Shown here piece by piece: positions 27,758-35,880 of a DNA stretch of 64,000 nt. The DNA is taken from contig NZ_FMZS01000008.1 in the NCBI RefSeq assembly GCF_900101265.1, forward strand, positions 186,001-250,000. The letters are read 5' to 3'. The notes beneath the pieces are model-generated. The model searched no databases. It saw only the letters and a program-made list of their open reading frames with translations, and was not told where the DNA came from. The position numbers and the translations under genes were made by a program. Each line of letters begins with the position of its first letter. Positions within the stretch are counted from its first letter, which is position 1. Source of the DNA: Massilia sp. PDC64 (GTDB taxonomy: Bacteria > Pseudomonadota > Gammaproteobacteria > Burkholderiales > Burkholderiaceae_D).

Positions 27758-30220
27758 TCAGAACTTGAACCCCAGCCGCGCATAGTAATACCCGCCATTA
27801 ATGCCGAAGGGCGAGAACGACGGATACACGGTAACGGCGCCGTTGTCGAGGTTTGCGCGCTGCTCGGCCAGGAGGTTTGCGTTGACGTGGTCCGGGTACT
27901 GGTTGAACAGATTGTTCGCCCCCACCGACAGCATCCACGCCTTCGTGAACTGGTAGCTGACTTCCAGGTCCGTGATCGCGGTCGGCTTGACCTCCGTCTT
28001 GTAGTACGTGGCGCCGTCCGACGACTGTAGTTCCGAGGCGCGGCCGTAGAACGCTTCGCGGGCGTTGATCGTCCACGGCCCCGACTTCCACAGTGCGCCC
28101 AGGTTCACCCGCACGCGCGGCGACGCGGTTTCCAGGTCCGAGATCGCCGTGGCGTCCAGCAGCGTCTGCGGCTGCAGCTGCGCGGGTGCCTGGTTGATCT
28201 TGATGACCTCGACCTTGTTCCAGTTGGCCGCCAGCGACCAGTCGACCTTGCCGTACGCGCCGTAATTGCTGTTCAGGGTCGCGACGAATTCCAGGCCGCG
28301 CGAGCGCGTGTTCACGGCGTTCGAGAAGATGTTGATGCCGGTCTGGACGACCGTCGGATCGAGCGCGTTGCCGTTGGCGATGATCGCCGCCGTCACCGCC
28401 GGCGAATTCACGGCGCCGCCCGAACCGTACAGCGAACCGGAACCGACGATGCGGTCGCGGATCGTGATCTGGTAGGCGTCCAGCGTGATCGCCGCGTTCG
28501 CGGAGGGGTTGATCACGATGCCCGCGCTGATGTTCGTCGACGCTTCCGGCCGCAGGCCGTTCACGCCCACGAGCTTTGCGCCGGGCGAGTTCGGCGCGAG
28601 CTGCACGAACGCGCTGCGCGGCGACACGTTCGTGGCCGAATAGTATTCCTCGGCCAGCGTGGGTGCGCGAAAACCGTTCGAATACGTGGCGCGCACGCCG
28701 ACGACGGGCGAGAAGTCGTAGCGGCTCGTCAGCTTGCCGACCTTGGCGTTGCCGAAGTCGCTGAAGTGCTCGTAGCGGCCGGCCAGGTCGACCGTCCATC
28801 CCGCCACCGGCTGGCCGGCGAGGTCCACGTACACGGCCTTGTTCGTGCGGCTGTGCGAGCCCGCGTCCGTGAGCGAGAAGCCGGGGAACGATTGCGCGCC
28901 TTCCTTGTAGCGCGAGGCGGCGTCGCCGGCGCCGATCTCGTACTCGTCGCGGCGGTGCTCCAGGCCGACGGCGAACGTCAGCGGCGTGGCCCAGCCCACG
29001 GCGAATTCGTGGTGCAGGTCGAGGTTGTTGGTCCACTGGCTCGCGACGAATTTGCCGGCGTAGAAATCGAGCGGCGTGGATCCCGTGTCCGCGAACAGCG
29101 ACACGTTGCCCGAGTGCGCGACGCCCAGCTTGGCCTCGTCGCGGCCGTAGGTGCTGGACAGGTCCCAGTTCCAGCCGCCGCCCAGGTTGCCCTTGATGCC
29201 CGCGGTGAACGCGTAGTCATCTTCCTTGAACGTCTCCTGCGGCGAGAAGCCGAGCGGGTAGATCGTCGGCAGGCGGTTCGGCATGCGGTAGTTCTCGAAC
29301 GCGGCCGCCTTCTTGTGGCCGTACGTGGCGAAGCCGTACAGCGTGAGGTCGGGCGTCAGGTCGGCGCCGAAGTTGGCGGCGAAGATGTGCTGGCGGTATT
29401 GCGCGTCGCCGGAGATGTGGTTCACGTTCGGATAGCCCGGCGCATTCTTCAGCTGCGGCATCGCGGCGAGCGTGGCCGGGTCGATCACGCGCGGGTCGAT
29501 GCCGCCGCGGTCGGAAAAGCCGTGGTACTTCGTTTCCGCCGTCAGGCTCAGGTAGGCGTCGGTAAAGGGCGTGAGGCCCAGGTTGGCGCTGGCGTCGCCC
29601 GTGCGGCCGCCGCCGTCGCCGTAGCCGCCGCCGTTCACGTTGCCCGTGAGGCCGCGGTAGTTCGACTTGAGGATGATGTTGACGACGCCCGCGATCGCAT
29701 CGGTGCCGTACTGCGCGGCGGCGCCGTCCTGCAGCACCTCGATGTGGTCGATGGCGGCGACGGGGATGTAGTTCAGGTCCGCCGCCGCGCCGCCCTGGTA
29801 CGGGCCGCCCAGCACGGCCAGGTTCGACGTGCCGTGGCGGCGCTTGCCGTTGACGAGGACGAGCGTGTTGTTCGGCGACAGGCCGCGCAGGCGCGCCGAC
29901 AGCGTCATGTTGGCCATGTCGCCGCCGAAGGCCTGCGCCGTCAGCGACGGCAGGTTCTGCGCCAGCGCCTGGATCAGGTCCGGCTGGCCCGTGCGCTGCA
30001 GCGACGTCGTGTCGAGCACCTGGATCGGCGATGCGCTGTTCTCGACCTTCAGGCCCGTGGCGCGCGTGCCGGTGACGATCACGACGCCCGTGTTGAGCGG
30101 GCCCGCTTCGGCGGCGGCCGCCGGAGCGGCGGGAGCGTCGTCTTCCGCGGCGTGCGCGACGCCGAGACCGCAGGACAGGACGCCGGCGGCGACGCCGGCA
30201 TGGAGAATGGCCTTGTGCAT
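27758..30220 (-). CDS. TonB-dependent outer-membrane receptor
   Basis: An 820-residue receptor with a signal peptide (residues 1-~25, ending AHA). The plug domain (~45-165) has VIVTGTRATGLKVENSASP as the start of the conserved region and LRGLSPNNTLVLVNGKRR. The beta-barrel follows and ends YYARLGFKF, with the aromatic C-terminal residue needed for outer-membrane insertion. The start at 30220 has AAGGGG upstream. It is the last gene of a minus-strand cluster with amine oxidase, cytochrome c and RidA. That context suggests uptake of an amine-containing or larger nitrogenous compound rather than a siderophore, though the ligand is unproved. Confidence 0.93.
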   Translation of the reverse strand: MHKAILHAGVAAGVLSCGLGVAHAAEDDAPAAPAAAAEAGPLNTGVVIVTGTRATGLKVENSASPIQVLDTTSLQRTGQPDLIQALAQNLPSLTAQAFGGDMANMTLSARLRGLSPNNTLVLVNGKRRHGTSNLAVLGGPYQGGAAADLNYIPVAAIDHIEVLQDGAAAQYGTDAIAGVVNIILKSNYRGLTGNVNGGGYGDGGGRTGDASANLGLTPFTDAYLSLTAETKYHGFSDRGGIDPRVIDPATLAAMPQLKNAPGYPNVNHISGDAQYRQHIFAANFGADLTPDLTLYGFATYGHKKAAAFENYRMPNRLPTIYPLGFSPQETFKEDDYAFTAGIKGNLGGGWNWDLSSTYGRDEAKLGVAHSGNVSLFADTGSTPLDFYAGKFVASQWTNNLDLHHEFAVGWATPLTFAVGLEHRRDEYEIGAGDAASRYKEGAQSFPGFSLTDAGSHSRTNKAVYVDLAGQPVAGWTVDLAGRYEHFSDFGNAKVGKLTSRYDFSPVVGVRATYSNGFRAPTLAEEYYSATNVSPRSAFVQLAPNSPGAKLVGVNGLRPEASTNISAGIVINPSANAAITLDAYQITIRDRIVGSGSLYGSGGAVNSPAVTAAIIANGNALDPTVVQTGINIFSNAVNTRSRGLEFVATLNSNYGAYGKVDWSLAANWNKVEVIKINQAPAQLQPQTLLDATAISDLETASPRVRVNLGALWKSGPWTINAREAFYGRASELQSSDGATYYKTEVKPTAITDLEVSYQFTKAWMLSVGANNLFNQYPDHVNANLLAEQRANLDNGAVTVYPSFSPFGINGGYYYARLGFKF

Positions 30221-30279
30221 GTAAACCCCTTGTCTGGACAACGTTTCAGGAAATGGATGTCTCCTCGGGCTTCGCCCTA

Positions 30280-30774
30280 TTATTTTTTTGCGGCCACGAC
30301 TTCGATCTCGACGAACCAGCCGGGATTCGACAGGCCTGCCACCTGCACGACGGCGCGCGCGGGCAGGTTCGGCTGCGCGCCGCCGAAGAACTGCGTATAG
30401 CCCGCCATGAAGCCGGCGACGTCGGCGCGGCCGTTCTTGTTCGGATCGCCGACGAGGAAGACCTGCATCTTGACGACGTCGCCCATCGTCAGGCCCATGC
30501 CTTGCAGGATCTCCTTGATCTTCGTGAGCACGCCGACGGTCTGCGTCTTGGTGTCGCCGAATGCCGCGGACGAATTCGGGTCGGCCGTCTTGTCGACGAC
30601 GGGCGGGACCTGGCCGCTGATGAAGTGGATCGTCGTCCCCGGCGGCAGGGTGACGGCCTGCGCGATCGGGAAGTCGGAATCGGGGATCTTGTGCCTGACG
30701 ATCGCGGCGGGGGCGGCCAGCGCGGTCAGGGGCAGGGAGAGTGCGAGGGCGGCGGCGTAGCGGTTCATCTTCAT
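30280..30774 (-). CDS. Exported RidA-family (YjgF/YER057c/UK114) protein
   Basis: A 164-residue protein whose first ~20 residues are a signal peptide (MKMNRYAAALALSLPLTALA), unusual for RidA, which is normally cytosolic and ~130 residues. The mature part has the Rid fold signatures FISGQVPP, a central VVKMQVFLVGD, and near the end R140 in PARAVVQVAGL and E157 in FVEIEVVA. These match the arginine and glutamate that deaminating Rid enzymes use to hydrolyse imines/enamines to carbonyl plus ammonia. It lies 14 bases after the cytochrome c stop with AGAGG as RBS. It probably acts on imines produced by the neighbouring amine oxidase. Confidence 0.9.
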   Translation of the reverse strand: MKMNRYAAALALSLPLTALAAPAAIVRHKIPDSDFPIAQAVTLPPGTTIHFISGQVPPVVDKTADPNSSAAFGDTKTQTVGVLTKIKEILQGMGLTMGDVVKMQVFLVGDPNKNGRADVAGFMAGYTQFFGGAQPNLPARAVVQVAGLSNPGWFVEIEVVAAKK

Positions 30775-30788
30775 GGATCCTCTCTGGG

Positions 30789-31196
30789 TCAGTGTTTGTT
30801 GCCGAAGCGGCTGTGCGTTGCGGGCGCCACGCCGAGCGCGGCGCGCGTGCTGCCCACGTCCTGCTCGGTGACGGGGGCGGCGCCGTTGCCCCAGCTGGAG
30901 CGCACATAGGTCAGTACCTGGGCGATCTCGCCGTCGTCGAGGCTTCCGGAGAAATCCGGCATGCCGCCGCGGCCTTTCAGCAGCACGGTGGCCACGTCGG
31001 TCGGTGCCCCCTGCACGAAGGTGTTGCCGGCGAGGGCGGGAAAGGCGCCGGGGATGCCGCGGCCGGTCGCCTGGTGGCAGGCGGCGCAGTTCTTCGCGAA
31101 CAGGGTCTTGCCGTCCGTGTCGTCGGCACGGGCGGGTGCGATGCAGGCCGCGCACGCGGCGAAAAGCAGGGGTAAAAGCAGAAGTCGGGTGTTCAT
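30789..31196 (-). CDS. Secreted monohaem cytochrome c
   Basis: A 135-residue class I c-type cytochrome with an N-terminal signal peptide (to ~residue 24). The haem-binding motif CAACH is at residues 37-41, and the probable axial methionine is M80 in GRGGMPDFSG. The C-terminal ~35 residues extend beyond the haem domain. Its ATG overlaps the stop of the amine-oxidase gene by four bases, so the two are translationally coupled. This suggests it accepts electrons from that flavoenzyme and passes them to the respiratory chain. Confidence 0.93.
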   Translation of the reverse strand: MNTRLLLLPLLFAACAACIAPARADDTDGKTLFAKNCAACHQATGRGIPGAFPALAGNTFVQGAPTDVATVLLKGRGGMPDFSGSLDDGEIAQVLTYVRSSWGNGAAPVTEQDVGSTRAALGVAPATHSRFGNKH

Positions 31197-32773
31197 GCGC
31201 TTGCCTTCCGATGGAGTTGTTCGATCTGCTGCCAGGCCGATTCGATGGCGCCGGCCTGCCAGCCCGTCAGGTAACTGAGGTGCTCGCCCGCGAGCAGCAC
31301 GCGGCCTTCGCCCGCCAGCAGGGTCGGATAGGCCTTCTGCCGGCCCGCCTCGTCCCACTCGGCCCAGCCGCCCAGGTTGTACTGGACGCGGTGCCACGCC
31401 ACGGAGAACGCGTTCTCGAACGAGGCCCGGTATGGCGGGAAGATCTTCTCGCCCGCGCTCACGGCGAAGTCCGCGCGCTCGGCGGGGCTCAATGCGCTGA
31501 CCTCGATGGCGTCCAGCGCGTAGTTGTAGTAGCCGAGCAGCACGCCCTTCTTCGACTGCCAGCCGGAGGAGGGGAGCGAGATCGTGTTGATGGCTTTCAG
31601 GTCGGTGAGCACGTGGCCGCCGTAGATCTGGTCGTCCTCTTCCCAGAAGCGGCGCTTCATCTGCAGGCCGATCTTGCCGACCGGCGCATACGACACCGCC
31701 TTCAGCGCGCCCTTGAAGCTGTCGGAAAAGTCCGCGTCGATCGTGCGCAGCACGGACAGCGGGATCGTGCACAGGCAGTAGTCCGCCGTCACCTGGGAGA
31801 CCTTGCCGCTCCTGGTGTCCTTGACGGTGACCGTGACCTGGTCGGCCGACTGGCGGATGGTCTGCACTTCCGCGCCGTAGCGTATGTGGCGGCCGACGCG
31901 CTTCACGAATCCCTGCGCGATGCGGTCCATGCCGCCGACCGGCTGGAACATCGTCGCGTGCATGGGGAATTCCTGCACGGCGCTGTAGATCTTGCCCACC
32001 TTGGACTCCAGCAGGTCGCGAAAGCCCAGCGGATCGGCGAGCTTGCCCGGCCTGAGGCCCGCGCCGGGCGGCTCGGCGAAGCCCGCGCCGTTGCGGCCCC
32101 GGTACACGAGATCCTGCGTGGACAGGGCGCCTTCGTGCGCGAGGTAGTCGAGCAGCAGGCGCTGGTCGTCCTCCGTGAGAGGCGTGTCGAGCCGGTTCGC
32201 CTGCACGGACTTGGCCAGCAGCTCCGCGACGTGCCCGCGCATGTCGGCCTTGATCTGCGCGGGGCGCAGGCGCTGCTTCGAGAACGGGCCGGCATCCTCC
32301 ATGTAGACCCACGCGTGGTCGTTGTCGTTGACCATGATCTCGAGCGGGATGTCGAACTGCTTCGTGTAGTACAGCGTCGACTGGTGGTCGAGCGGGATGC
32401 GCCACGGGCCGTGGTTGATGTACAGGCCGTCGTCGAAGCGGCACGTCTGCGCCTCGCCCCCCAGCTCCTGCAGCGTAAAACCCTTGCGCGCCGTCTGGCA
32501 GCGTCCACCCGCGAAGGGACGCGCTTCCAGCACCTCGACCTGGTAGCCCAGCTTGCCGAGCTCGTACGCCGCCGTCATGCCGGCCAGGCCCGCCCCGAGG
32601 ATGACGACTTTCTTCCCCTTGCCGCTGCCGGACAGTGCCGGCGGAGCGGTCACGCGGGAGGCAATGCCCATGCCCCAGGCGTTCATCGTATTGAGCAGCA
32701 GGGCCGAACCGCCAACCATTGCCGCCCGGTGGAGAAATTCGCGCCGCGTCAGCGACCGTGTCAAACGTTTCAT
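31193..32773 (-). CDS. Tat-exported flavin-containing amine oxidase/dehydrogenase
   Basis: A 526-residue FAD enzyme of the flavin amine oxidase family (monoamine oxidase, L-amino-acid oxidase, nicotine oxidoreductase relatives). The twin-arginine signal is TRREFLHRA at residues 9-17, followed by a hydrophobic stretch, so export of the folded flavoprotein is expected. The FAD dinucleotide-binding motif VVILGAGLAGMTAAYELGK starts near residue 56, followed by EARPFAGGRCQTAR. The C-terminus has the FAD-contacting LLAGEHLSYLTGWQAGAIES. The ATG at 32773 follows GAAGAGGTGCGG. It is first in the cluster with cytochrome c, RidA and TonB receptor. Cytochrome c, rather than O2, is the likely electron acceptor by analogy with NicA2-type dehydrogenases. 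Confidence 0.92.
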   Translation of the reverse strand: MKRLTRSLTRREFLHRAAMVGGSALLLNTMNAWGMGIASRVTAPPALSGSGKGKKVVILGAGLAGMTAAYELGKLGYQVEVLEARPFAGGRCQTARKGFTLQELGGEAQTCRFDDGLYINHGPWRIPLDHQSTLYYTKQFDIPLEIMVNDNDHAWVYMEDAGPFSKQRLRPAQIKADMRGHVAELLAKSVQANRLDTPLTEDDQRLLLDYLAHEGALSTQDLVYRGRNGAGFAEPPGAGLRPGKLADPLGFRDLLESKVGKIYSAVQEFPMHATMFQPVGGMDRIAQGFVKRVGRHIRYGAEVQTIRQSADQVTVTVKDTRSGKVSQVTADYCLCTIPLSVLRTIDADFSDSFKGALKAVSYAPVGKIGLQMKRRFWEEDDQIYGGHVLTDLKAINTISLPSSGWQSKKGVLLGYYNYALDAIEVSALSPAERADFAVSAGEKIFPPYRASFENAFSVAWHRVQYNLGGWAEWDEAGRQKAYPTLLAGEGRVLLAGEHLSYLTGWQAGAIESAWQQIEQLHRKASA

Positions 32774-32871
32774 CCGCACCTCTTCTGGTTATTGCAGGAA
32801 CCTTCTTCGTTCACTTGAGTTTCAGCAATAGGCGTGCCAGCGAGATGTGGTAAAGAGAAAAAATCTACGTC

Positions 32872-33020
32872 AAAAATAAAGTTGTTTTCGGCGGTTTCAG
32901 AACGTAAGGATGGGGTAAGGCGAGGTTGCCGAATAAAGTTCGTTTCGGCAGCATGAGGGAATGGCCTGCGGGGCATCGCGTCGCGCGAACTTTATTTGCG
33001 GACGAGCAGACTTTATTTTT
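32872..33020 (+). repeat. Four AATAAAGT-type sites, two direct and two inverted (candidate transposon-end sites)
   Basis: AATAAAGTT occurs on the plus strand at 32875-32883 and 32932-32940, and on the minus strand at 32988-32996 (AACTTTATT) and 33009-33017 (GACTTTATT, one mismatch). The two plus-strand copies share a longer context, ATAAAGTT followed by a TTTCGGC and a degenerate tail, about 22 bp in all. They lie in a 334-base gene-free stretch between the amine oxidase start and the truncated TnsB-like gene. Clustered short sites of this kind are what transposases of the Tn7 group bind at element ends; the opposed orientation could be two ends brought together by deletion. Confidence 0.5.
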
Positions 33021-33107
33021 GCAGGTATGCGCAGCAGGTGGGGGAGAAGGAGAATCCGGCCCGTGTTGTCGCACTGCACCATGCTGGGCCGGGCCGCACC
33101 GGATTGG

Positions 33108-33875
33108 CTAGCGGAGGATCGTGTGCTGCACCGCAACGACCTTGCGCCGTCTGGTCAGGGAAGGCGGTGCGCCGTCCTTGTCCAGCCAGTAGCTGAACTG
33201 GCCGAAGCTGGGCAGGTCGGCCGGTGGCCGGTCACGATAATAGTCCTGGAGCATTTGCCGGTAGGCGGCGCGGCGCGAGAATTCGGGATGCGTGGCGGCA
33301 TAGCGCGCGACGGCGGCGCGGAACGTGGCGCGCATCGCGGCATCCGTGTTCAGGCCGGGATGGTCGCCCGACTTGCGGGGACGGCCCCGCTTGACGCCCT
33401 CGTTGGCGCCGCGCGTCTTGCCCGGCGCGCCGGAATTGCCGTAGTCCGGGAGCAGCGCATCCATCGTCTGGCCCCGTTCCCAGAAGCGGCGCAGGTAGCG
33501 CAGCACGCTCGGCCGCGACACGCCGTGCGCCGCCGCGCACGCGGCCACCAGCGCGGCGCGCTCGCGCGGCTGGTACAGCGCCGGCACGTGCGCGTGCAGG
33601 CCCGCGACGATGTCCCAGGCCTTGGCCTGCAGGTCGCGGTATTTCGGGGGCAGCAGCGGGGGCGGCGCGGGCGCGGCATACGGATCGTCCGTCAGCAGGC
33701 GGGCGCGGCCGGTGAGCACGTCGTCGGCCAGCACGTGGGGCGCGACCATGCGCGGCTGGCTGTGCGGCAGGCCCAGCTCGAAGGTGCAGGCGAGCTGTCG
33801 GTCGGGGGCGATCCACAGGATGCGGATCGTGCGTACCGGGCGGACGTACTGGATCACATCGTTAGGCAGAAACAT
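33108..33875 (-). pseudogene. Truncated TnsB-like (Tn7-type, Mu-like DDE) transposase, N-terminal part only
   Basis: A 255-residue product resembling the N-terminal DNA-binding half of TnsB/TniA-type transposases. It has an N-terminal beta-rich domain (NDVIQYVRPVRTIRILWI), helix-turn-helix segments around residues 85-131 (AHGVSRPSVLRYLRRFWERG), then the linker LLPDYGNSGAPGKTRG and an AT-hook-like KRGRPRKSG (~162-170). Full-length relatives continue into an RNase H-like DDE core; here the frame stops soon after FSYWLDKDG, so no catalytic residues remain. GGGAG precedes the ATG. No tnsA, tnsC or tniQ is visible nearby. It is probably inactive; a residual DNA-binding role is possible. Confidence 0.6.
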
Positions 33876-34066
33876 GGCGGCTCCCTCATGAGTTCAGGAA
33901 CTTGAACCCATGCAAAGATCGGACCAACTTCTGCTACTTCAGGCTGACAAGCCCGGCACGATTAGCCCAGATCAAAGGTAACCAGCCTCGCGCCCTTAGT
34001 CTGTGAGCTTCGCGCCGCGGCGTCTGCTGCGGCCCGTTCAACCCCAAAACTTTGCGAGGGAAAACC

Positions 34067-34630
34067 ATGTATCCATTTCCACAAACGATCGCCCCGGCGT
34101 TGCGCACCCACATCGATGCCCAGACCGCGTTCCTGAACGACATGTCGAAGTCGATGTTCAGTTCGTTCCAGCAAATGTGCGACCTGAATATCCAGCTCGT
34201 GCAGACGATGCTGGAAGAAACGACGCTGGCCAGCAAGCAGGTGCTGAGCACCGACCGCCAGTCCGAGCTGCTGAGCGCCGCCACGGCGCGCACGCAGCCC
34301 ACGACGGAAAAGCTGCGCGCCTACCAGCAGCACATCGCCCGTCTGGCGGCCGATGCCCAGGTCGAGCTGGCCCGCGTGACGGAGCAGCACGTGCAGAACA
34401 CGACCCGCACCGCGCGCGCCCTGGCGGACGAGGTGGCGCGCGACGCCAGCGAGCAGACGGAGCGCGGCCTGCGCGCCCAGCAGGAAACCGTGCGCCAGTT
34501 CAGCGACCCGTTCATCCGGCCGGGCAACGGTGCCGCCCAGCCGCAGGCCTCCGGCAGCACGGGCCAGCAGCAGTCAATGCCGCCGGGCCAGCAACAGGGT
34601 AGCAAGGACCAGCGGGCCACCACGCACTGA
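34067..34630 (+). CDS. Phasin family protein
   Basis: A 187-residue, mostly alpha-helical protein. The phasin_2 domain spans residues ~5-115, with amphipathic helices such as FLNDMSKSMFSSFQQMCDLN and LNIQLVQTMLEETTLASKQ. The tail after ~135 is Gln/Pro/Gly-rich and disordered. Phasins coat polyhydroxyalkanoate granules. ATG 34067 follows GCGAGGG; an upstream TTG overlaps that RBS. No pha genes lie nearby. Confidence 0.88.
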   Translation: MYPFPQTIAPALRTHIDAQTAFLNDMSKSMFSSFQQMCDLNIQLVQTMLEETTLASKQVLSTDRQSELLSAATARTQPTTEKLRAYQQHIARLAADAQVELARVTEQHVQNTTRTARALADEVARDASEQTERGLRAQQETVRQFSDPFIRPGNGAAQPQASGSTGQQQSMPPGQQQGSKDQRATTH

Positions 34631-34650
34631 TCCGGCGCAGTTCCCGGACC

Positions 34651-35880
34651 TTATATGCCGCGCCCGGCCACCGGGTGCGGCGCGATGGAGCCCGGCGCAG
34701 CTGCGGCCGGGGCAGTGGCCCCGCTGCGCGGCCCCAGGCCGAACAGCGGACGCAGCACCGGCACCCGGCGTACGATCTCGAAGCCGGCGAAGCTGAGCAC
34801 CGTCACGAGCACGACGAGCAGCACGCCTTCCAGGCCCGGCGGGCGATGCAGCGGTTTCAACGCATGGGCCAGCACGACGATCAGCGTCTGGTGCAGGATG
34901 TAGACAGGGAACACGGCCTCGGTCAGGTAACGCCGGGCCGGGCCGTCGCGGTCCAGGTGGCGCTGGGCGAAGCCGCAGGCCGCCAGGATCGCACTCCACG
35001 CCAGCAGGGCGTAGTTCGCGCGCATCGGTTGCGCCAGCAGTTCCCAGCGCGTGCCGTCGATGCCGCCGACGTCGTTCAGCGCGATCCACAACATGAACAG
35101 GGCCCAGCCGGCGAGGGCCAGCGCGAGGCACGCCCAGCGCAGCGCCGCGACACGGGGCCAGAAGCCCGGCACGCGCGCCATCAGGGCGCCGAGCAGGAAG
35201 ATGGGCAGATAGGTCGCATGGTTGTACCAGTCGTCCACGAGCGCGTGGGTGACGGGAAAACGGTTCAGCATGAGGATGCGCGCCAGCGCCAGCACGGCGG
35301 CCGGCAGCACGATGATCTTCCAGCCCGTCAACACGCAGCCGACCAGGGCGGCGAGACGGTCGAAACGCGGCCCCAGCGCCAGCACGACGAGCGCGAGGAC
35401 GGCCGTATAAGTCCACAGGTAGGCGACGAACCACAGGTGGTTCCAGGTCGGCAGGATCAGGCAGCCGTCCTGGCAGAAGCCGTGGTAGCCGCGCACGTAC
35501 AGCCGCATGAAGTCGGCGTAGCTCCCCGCATAGCCGAGTTTCTCGACCACTTCCAGGTACGACTGCGGCGGCACGATGACGAGCATGCCGAACAGCAGGG
35601 GAACGAGCAGGCGCCAGCTGCGCTTGCGCAGGAACGCAAGGGGGCGCAGCTTCGCCAGCATGCAGCTGGAGGCGACGCCGGACACGAGGAACAGCAGTGC
35701 CAGCCGCCACGGGGACGACAACATCATGAAGGGCTCGAGGGCCGTGCTGGCATACGGGCTCTTCACGTGCCAGCCCCACGTCACGTAGTACATGCCCACG
35801 TGATACAGGATCAGCAGGAAGAACGCGATGATGCGCACCCAGTCGAGGAAGTGGTGGCGCGGAAGATGGTGAGTGTTCAT
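34651..35880 (-). CDS. Acyltransferase 3 family membrane protein
   Basis: A 409-residue inner-membrane protein with about ten transmembrane helices. The N-terminal FLDWVRIIAFFLLILYHVGM contains the conserved arginine and histidine of the acyltransferase-3 fold (OafA/OpgC/NodX type), which moves acyl groups onto periplasmic or cell-surface glycans. Target unknown. An intrinsic hairpin with a U-tract lies about 120 bases upstream on the same strand. Confidence 0.85.
   Translation of the reverse strand: MNTHHLPRHHFLDWVRIIAFFLLILYHVGMYYVTWGWHVKSPYASTALEPFMMLSSPWRLALLFLVSGVASSCMLAKLRPLAFLRKRSWRLLVPLLFGMLVIVPPQSYLEVVEKLGYAGSYADFMRLYVRGYHGFCQDGCLILPTWNHLWFVAYLWTYTAVLALVVLALGPRFDRLAALVGCVLTGWKIIVLPAAVLALARILMLNRFPVTHALVDDWYNHATYLPIFLLGALMARVPGFWPRVAALRWACLALALAGWALFMLWIALNDVGGIDGTRWELLAQPMRANYALLAWSAILAACGFAQRHLDRDGPARRYLTEAVFPVYILHQTLIVVLAHALKPLHRPPGLEGVLLVVLVTVLSFAGFEIVRRVPVLRPLFGLGPRSGATAPAAAAPGSIAPHPVAGRGI

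Noticed and set aside
30221..30907. In-frame N-terminal extension of the TonB-receptor reading frame through the RidA gene
   Set aside because: The true start at 30220 has an RBS and a signal peptide; the extension overlaps RidA in another frame.
32872..33020. CRISPR array interpretation of the short repeats
   Set aside because: Only four short sites in opposed orientation, irregular spacing, no cas genes.
34654..34682. GC-rich imperfect hairpin as a phasin terminator
   Set aside because: It lies inside the acyltransferase coding end, has a mismatch and no U-tract.
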